64,000 bases of DNA from Euptelea pleiosperma (Eukaryota > Streptophyta > Magnoliopsida > Ranunculales > Eupteleaceae), in NCBI GenBank assembly GCA_035048495.1, contig CM068552.1, positions 21,144,154 through 21,208,153 of the forward strand, written 5' to 3'. Below the pieces are notes generated by a model. It ran no database searches, was not told where the DNA came from, and saw only the letters and a program-made list of their open reading frames with translations. The translations under genes were made by a program, and so were the position numbers. Of this stretch, positions 58,100 through 64,000 are shown piece after piece; positions within the stretch are counted from its first letter, which is position 1, and each line of letters begins with the position of its first letter.

Positions 58100-58560
58100 T
58101 GATATTCGCTCAAAAGTACTTATTTTAAGCCATTATCCTTATAGCGCTGTCGCATTCTCCTACGTAAAACTTATCTTTTCGTCGACTTTTCCACGTAAGC
58201 GTTTCTTCCATTGCGTAGAATGCATTCTTTAGACAAAAATCGACTATTTGCATGAAATAAATGCATTTCGGATAGTCTAGTATCAAGCCGTTTTAGTTGA
58301 ATCTCATTACGTGCTTTTTCATTTGCAGGAGACCCTATCTGGCGATTCTCGAGGACTGGCGGGCCCACTATCAACAACAGAAGACTTCTATCAAAGCTTA
58401 AAGAGCCAGCAGGCTAAGATAAAAAGATAGAAAATATGTACGGGCAAAGCTAGAGGATCATAGAGCCAGAACAAAGACTAAGGGAGAGAAGAATAGCTGG
58501 AGACCAAGAAAAGGACTTAGGTGTTAAAGGCCACACCAATTGACATCAAAGGATAAGTTT

Positions 58561-58616
58561 GACTTATTGGTGGAGCAGACGAGATAGAATAAAGAAGACC
58601 AGGGTTCAAGACCCTC
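58561..58616 (+). other. tRNA-like module with boxes A and B (LTR-1)
   Basis: Box-A-like TTGGTGGAGCAGAC at 58,567-58,580 precedes box B GGTTCAAGACC at 58,603-58,613. CCAGGG-TTCAAGA-CCCTCC folds as a T-arm-like hairpin. This is the clearest copy of the module. Confidence 0.5.
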
Positions 58617-58677
58617 CAAGGCTTTTATTTTTGTACTTTTTCTCTCACCTCTCTCCTATTTCTCACTCTATCTATTT

Positions 58678-58776
58678 TGGCCCATGACCTAAGCCCATGA
58701 CCCAAGCCCATGACCCATACCCATGACCCATGCCCATGCCCATGACCGATGTCCATTGACCCATTATCATCCTATG
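58678..58776 (+). repeat. Array of CCCATGACC(CA) short repeats
   Basis: CCCATGACC recurs about six times in under 100 bp with changes (CCCATGACCTAAG, CCCATGACCCAAG, CCCATGACCCATA, CCCATGACCGATG). It lies in the upstream body of this LTR-1 copy. Confidence 0.7.
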
Positions 58777-59490
58777 GCCTATCCACTACTTAGTTCACAA
58801 CCTATCATTTCCATAACCTATTGGCCAACACGTGGCATTCATTTATGGCCCCTAATAATCAAACCCATACAACTTAGAGGCCCATGATTTCTCTACCTTC
58901 TTGGGCCCCCACATTACTTAAGCCCATGGGAGAAAAGGTCTCTTTTGACTACTTCTCCTTCATCCCAAGTAACCACCCCACGTATTCCACTCTCTCTCTA
59001 TCCTTTAAAGAGAAAGGGAAACCCAGGATCAAGATCGGTTCCCTCCCCCTTCTAAACTCTAAAACTCTCTCTACCCCTTCTTCTCTTGATCCCCTCTCTT
59101 CTCTCAATCTTGATTGCTCCTCCTTTTGGAGCACCTAAGCACTTGCAGCCACTCCTCTTTGCTGCATCCACCTCCGTTCCTCTTCACCATTAATTCCAGG
59201 GAAAAGCTCGTTGGAATTGCCAAACACACCTTTTCCTTCCCTTTATCCTTCTTCTTCATCTTTTCTTGCCTTTTTCGGAGTTGCATAGGCTACCAGCTAA
59301 CCACCTCTTTCCAAGCCACAAACCTACTCCCTCTTGCAGGTCTCCATCACTTGGAGTGCACTCCAAACCAGCACACCTTCCACCACCGGTTTTCCTCCTT
59401 GAGCTTCTCCAATCCCTCCATCATTAGTTCTTCTTCTTCTTCTTCTTCTTCTTCTTCTTCTTCTCCTTCTTCTTCTTCTTCTTTAATTTC

Positions 59491-59516
59491 ACCGGAGTTG
59501 CAGGTGCAACTCCGGT
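59491..59516. repeat. 26-bp perfect hairpin of LTR-1
   Basis: ACCGGAGTTGCA and TGCAACTCCGGT flank a GG centre. It follows the (TTC)n tract directly, as in other copies. Confidence 0.85.
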
Positions 59517-60111
59517 CATCTTCTACGGCGAGAAGCTCCCCGGAAAGCAGCACAGCAACCTGCTACCTCCTTAGTGCACCAGCCAGCACCTCAATCACCG
59601 TCCACCTATCTCTCCATTGTTGCTGTGTGCAACTCCAGATCAGCCAATGGTCTGAGATTCCCGACCTCCACCCTTACTGGTTTACCACGTGGATCGTTCC
59701 TCTGTCCGGCCAGTCTCTCTCAAACCAGCGCCTCCTCCTCTCTTTCCGTCCACTCTTGGTAGGACTTCTTCTCAACAACGTCTTCTCTTGGACATTGCAA
59801 ATCCTCCCCACAGTCCAGCAACTCTAGACCGTTAAAACTCCAGGCAGCATCTCTTCCATCCTTGCTCGTTAGAAACCTACAACTCCGGAAGGTTTCTTGA
59901 GTTCTTCTCCACTCTTCAATGGCCGGCTGGTCTTCAAGTTGCACAGCCTACAACCGTTCCTCTCCACCTTGAGTTGCAGGCCATCCACCACTGCTCCTTC
60001 CTCTCACATGCGTGCTAAATCACATAATTCTTGCTTTTGCACCTCAGAAAGCTCGCATGCATGCACACCACACCGCCAACACCATCGTGCAAGTTCAGGC
60101 TCCAAAACCTG

Positions 60112-62407
60112 TGTCACGCCCCGAATCCGAGCACCCAAATCGAATCCGAATGCCTATGGATTAGCCCGTTTACCCAAAATCCAGGGTGTGAGAAAAAATA
60201 AAATGCTCTAAAAAATAAAGAAAACAACAAGAATCACCGTCGTGATTGATGAATAACAGCTCAACTCCAATAGTCAAAATAATGCGGAAGCGTAAACAAG
60301 TTATCACGATGAAATAACCAAAGTCAAACTTTTAATTTTTGTCAAAATCACTAATTATGGTCTCTTTAATTACCTAATATTTATATTAAACATCTTTTGT
60401 GAAAGCACTTAAGTCAAAGCACTCATTTAAGATAGTTTTGAAATCAATTTTCGCGGTTGTAAGAAAAATGGTCAACTTTTGGTCAAAATTCAAAATATGT
60501 CGAAAAATTATTTCTTTTCAGGATTTTATTCTAAAAATCATAAGAGACAACTTTAACAAATACACTTTAGCCAAAAATGACATTTTATAGTTCTTTTAGT
60601 AGTTTTACAATTATTTGCAGTTTTATAAAAGTGACCGACAAGACTCAGTCGATTGATTTTTTTCTAACTTAGTCGTATGATTTGAGGGTCAATTTAAAAC
60701 AGAATCCAACAAGTAATATATGCATTTAATAGTGTTCAAAATATAAATTAAAATATTTCAATCAACATCAACATGAACAAATCATTTTTGAACATCCATA
60801 AACCTTAAGAAAAATAAAATAAAATAATCTTAATCCTCAAACTCCGTCTTGTCCATGATGTCTTCTCCGTCAATGGTTCATCTTTATCTTCTTTTGTGAA
60901 ATTTAAAATTTTGTTCGATATAAACCGTGAGCTTTCGCCCAGTACATTCCACAGGATAATCACATGTTTATAATTCATTTAATTTAAACATATGCATAGA
61001 TTAAGAGCATATGGGATACATGATCAAATATATAAAAATATGATGAAGATGATGATGATCTGATTGAGTGAACCCAAAAAATTCATTTCACATATTCTCT
61101 TTTTTTTCACAAGTCCAACCCATAGGTTCTTTTGTAGGGGTTTGGGGTCTTTCACCCTAGGGCACCGAGCCCTTGTTAATTTTTTAGGGTTCTTCTAGGC
61201 CGCGGAGCCTATGCGCACTCCCAGCTAAATCAAATCCTTTTCTGGCCGCAAAACCTATGCGCACTCCCGTCTAATACCATACTTCCGGGCCGCAGAGCCT
61301 ATGCGCACTCCCGTCTAATTACCAACCCAAATGAGAATGCCTCATTATGATAATGAATAATATAATCATTTAGCAAGATAATCAAAAGTACAAGCCACGA
61401 AGATTTAAAATCATATAACAAGAATTTAAAATAAATGAATCACAAACTAGAAGAGAATATCTGTACCTATCTAGTTCTAGAACTTAGAACTAGAACTTCC
61501 ACCACCAAGAACAAAAAGAACTCTAGAGAGCAAGAGAGAGCTCAAGAGAATTGGTGAATTGATGAGGGCGGGAGGTCCTATTTATAATAGTTCATGGGAA
61601 AAAACTTCTATATATAAGCTTTATAATTTTAGCAAGTATATATATTTAAAACTTTCTATTTTGTTTTAAAAATATTCTTTAAAGAGATTTTATTTTAATT
61701 AATTTTCGTAACATTAAAAGGGGTGGTTTTTATAACCCATTAAATGGCTTATTTTAAGATGAGTATGGGCTAAAAATGGGCCTACGGCCTATGGTTATCA
61801 AGTAGGCTTTAAATAAGATTGTTTTTTAGCTTAAAAGATCTCTAAATTGGCACGAAAGGCCTGTCACAATAAATAAACTCATTCAACATGCAAACAAGCA
61901 ATAATAACAAAACTTACCAACACTCATTAAATTTATAAAAGACAATAAAAATTATTTAAAATATTTTTAATTTAAATTTCTTTTAAAATTATACTTTTTT
62001 GTAAAATATCAAAATGTGATAAGAATCTCAAATGCCCCAATGGTGACAACATGTTGATTAAAAATGCCAATGTGGCATTTGTCATTTAAAAATATTATTA
62101 TCTTTAAAATAATCATTTATTTAAATTTATATCTTAGTTAATTAAGTTGGTTATCCAGTACACAAAATGTCCCTACATTACTACAATATAAGTACAATTA
62201 TATGAAAATCGATTCCAGTGTTATTAAAATAAAATTCCCTATGTTTCATGATATAAATGTTCTGACTAAGTTCTCGAATTTATTTCTACGTGACATGATA
62301 GAATATTTTAAATAAAGAATAAAGTTCAAAAAATATCAGACGCCAATTTTTACCATTTTATAGTTAATTTATACTAATACCCCTGAATAAAAGTTCAGGG
62401 TATTACA
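60112..62407 (+). mobile_element. Solo LTR-2 (Del/Tekay-like ends), 2.3 kb, TSD ACCTG
   Basis: It starts TGTCACGCCCCGAATCC and ends TTCAGGGTATTACA. ACCTG flanks it at 60,107-60,111 and 62,408-62,412. The body is AT-rich with a tandem repeat at 61.2-61.3 kb, and has no coding capacity. Short ORFs (60,399-60,590) are chance. It inserted into the LTR-1 copy starting at 58,100. Lineage is suggested by the terminal words only. Confidence 0.9.
61196..61320 (+). repeat. Three tandem units containing GCCTATGCGCACTCCC
   Basis: GGCCGCGGAGCCTATGCGCA, GGCCGCAAAACCTATGCGCA and GGCCGCAGAGCCTATGCGCA occur with 45-55 bp periodicity, each followed by CTCCC(A/G)(G/T)CTAA. It lies mid-way in the LTR-2 copy and may be part of its promoter or terminator region. 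Confidence 0.75.
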
Positions 62408-63552
62408 ACCTGCAACTCGAGTTGCTAGCTCCTTCCTCTAGTCAACTCCGGTAGCACCTTACAGCACCAGTCTGCCCTCATCTCGTCCTCACGGTGGTCC
62501 GTTGTGTGACACCTCCTCTTTCAAGCGCTCCACCACGTGGTGCACTCCTCTCTTCTCCAACCGCTCCAGTGCACACCTACAGAATCACCGTACCCCCTCA
62601 CCTTTACTCCATCACAGCATGTCCTAGGTTGTGCACCATCTAGCAGAGCCTCTTCACGTTCTTCCCTCAGCTTGCAACTCAAGGTTCGAGCTCTTCTACG
62701 AAGGTGCAAGCCTGTACTTCAAACGGATCTCAGTGGTGGTGCAACTCCTTCCAACGTCTACTCCTCCTTAGACATATAGTCTCATCCGTTTGCAGCTTGC
62801 TAGTGCACTTTTCCCTCTCCTCCTTGCTGCTTACAGGCTGCATACCACGATCCACCTGTTGCACAGGCAATAGCCTTGCTGCCCGCATCTCCATTGCATC
62901 AAGCCGGACAGACCTGTAACCAAGCAGTGCGAGCACTTCCTTACGGACAGCTCCTTCTGTCCGACTTTCAACCTTGCTGAAAATTGGTTTGTGCAACACC
63001 TTGCACCCAAGACCACCACGTGGTACAACCCTTGCAACCATTTAGATGACTCTCTCCATCATTGGACTGGATCCTAAGATGAGATTTCAAGGCGAATCTC
63101 TAAGCTTTCTCTTTTTACCTATCTTACATCTCATTTTCTCTCTCTAAACTCCTTCTTCTCTCTATAAAAATTTGGTCCTTTTCTAGTTTCATTTTATTAA
63201 TTGTTATTTGTTTGCAAGTTTTATTTCAAAGCATTGTATTTGGATTTTACTTCAATAAATAAAATTGTTGCATTTTGATTATGTTAATTCTCATTTATAG
63301 TTTTAATCTCTCTCCAAAAAGCATATTTTAATCTCGATATAATCAACATTCTCACCTCTTCCATCATTTCTAAGAAAATTCCTATCAACTTGTTCTTTAA
63401 TTGCCCTAACCCCGAGTGCGGACGATATCCGACACGAGCCGCTGTGCAAGTCTGCGTTTTTGCAGATTAAGTGAACCAATTCGGAGAAATTATAAATATT
63501 GTTGAAATACCAGGTTTCCGTAACCAATGACGCGGAAAAAACCCTACTTTCA

Positions 63553-64000
63553 CCTTCCTCTCATGGTCTGATCAACAACGATCAACAAGCCTTGCACGAT
63601 CTCATCACCACCATGAAGTGCAGGCTATGGCCAACCAACAACCCAACCCGCACTTGCAACGCCTCTACTCCACTATCGGAACCTCCAGTCATCCCCTCTA
63701 GTAACGGCCTTTGCTGGTGCGTCTTCTTTGCATCAAACCCTCCCTCTCCATTCTCCACGTCTAAGCTTCACCACCGTTCATCCACCTTGCTGGCCAGTGC
63801 ACATCTGCACCTTATCATCTTCACGTTGTAAACCGGCAAATCACCACCATATGGCCGAGCCCGCTAGCAGCCACTTCTCCATTGGCCAATCTCACCCAAG
63901 GTAAGTGCACAAGGTAATTTTCCCTCTTCATTTTCTCTCTCTAAATCTTCCCTCTCTTCAACTTTCCCTCTCTAGGATAAATCTTTCTCTTTCTCTCTCT
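63553..64000 (+). mobile_element. 3' LTR of the Athila-type element, continuation
   Basis: After the inserted LTR-1 ends, an LTR-1 body in plus orientation resumes (CCTTGCACGATCTCATC..., CCACCGTTCATCC). The family donor CACCCAAG/GTAAGTGCAC has its GT at 63,901, and CT-rich sequence runs to the window edge. The LTR 3' end lies outside. The ORF at 63,499-63,831 spans the junction and is not a gene. Confidence 0.7.

Larger units (their letters stand above)
58100..63552 (+). mobile_element. LTR-1 copy, plus strand, split by a solo LTR-2
   Basis: It starts TGATATTCGC at 58,100 and ends CCTACTTTCA at 63,552. Without the insertion at 60,112-62,407 it is about 3.15 kb, like the reference copy. The acceptor-like CTTTTTCATTTGCAG ends at 58,328, box B GGTTCAAGACC is at 58,603-58,613, (TTC)n lies at 59,427-59,482, the hairpin at 59,491-59,516, GTGCGGACGATATCCG at 63,416 and an acceptor-like GTTTTTGCAG ends at 63,465. 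The donor is lost (AAGATGAGAT at 63,076). Flanks TTTAG and CCTTC do not match, so there was a deletion or recombination between elements. The 237-codon ORF at 59,114-59,827 has a long serine run from (TTC)n and is not a convincing gene. Confidence 0.8.

Noticed and set aside
58095..63557. Clean TSD for the LTR-1 copy 58,100-63,552
   Set aside because: Flanks TTTAG and CCTTC do not match. The copy probably arose by recombination between elements or lost flanking bases.

Overview
This looks like nuclear DNA of a flowering plant: AT-rich intergenic sequence, canonical plant splice signals, and a dense pile of plant transposon families (Ty3/gypsy of Athila, Tat and Del/Tekay-like types, PIF/Harbinger, CACTA, Mutator-like MITEs, probable hAT-like MITEs, LINE and copia scraps). 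I cannot name the species. In 64 kb I find one credible host gene, a small protein at about 11 kb, and no rRNA, tRNA or CRISPR locus.

Layout. 1-1.5 kb: two truncated copies, in opposite orientation, of a long LTR family called LTR-1 here (starts TGATATTC, ends in TTTCA). 1.5-9.1 kb: old intergenic DNA holding a minus-strand gag-protease remnant of a Tat-like gypsy element (about 6.3-8.3 kb). 9.1-12 kb: the host gene and its surroundings. 12-22.5 kb: small elements, including two MITEs with intact target-site duplications (TSDs), a cluster of related MITEs, a LINE tail, a copia LTR, a CACTA end, a minisatellite and a gypsy LTR/primer-binding-site junction. 22.5-36.7 kb: one solo LTR of a second family (LTR-2, TGTCACGCCCC...GGGTATTACA, TSD CTCTC) split by two minus-strand LTR-1 copies. 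The larger LTR-1 contains further LTR-1 sequence, including a 2.95-kb near-perfect palindrome. 36.7-39.5 kb: a clean solo LTR-1. 39.5-64 kb: an Athila-type element running off the window. Its 5' LTR is split by a 10.4-kb PIF/Harbinger transposon, itself split by a solo LTR-1. Its 3' LTR is split by another LTR-1, itself split by a solo LTR-2.

The nesting was worked out by matching LTR ends and TSDs by eye: GAGTG, ACATG, TAACC, GTGTA, ACCTG and CTCTC (5 bp), TAA (3 bp), AATGATTAA (9 bp) and AGTTTTTA (8 bp). All protein genes of the mobile elements are broken. The Athila-type pol carries 15 in-frame stops but only one short out-of-frame stretch.

The most unusual material is inside LTR-1. Copies are about 2-3.2 kb, mostly solo, and share non-coding modules: a 5' hairpin and TACGTA motifs, a conserved 3' splice-acceptor-like site near +230, a tRNA-like box-B T-arm near +500, a pyrimidine/(TTC)n zone, a short near-perfect hairpin with GGAGTTGCAG arms, a conserved splice donor, a CT-rich intron-like stretch with branch-point-like CTAAC/CTAAT, a CGGAT-CGAC-ATCCG hairpin, and a terminal hairpin. 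This organisation is the best candidate for something not described.
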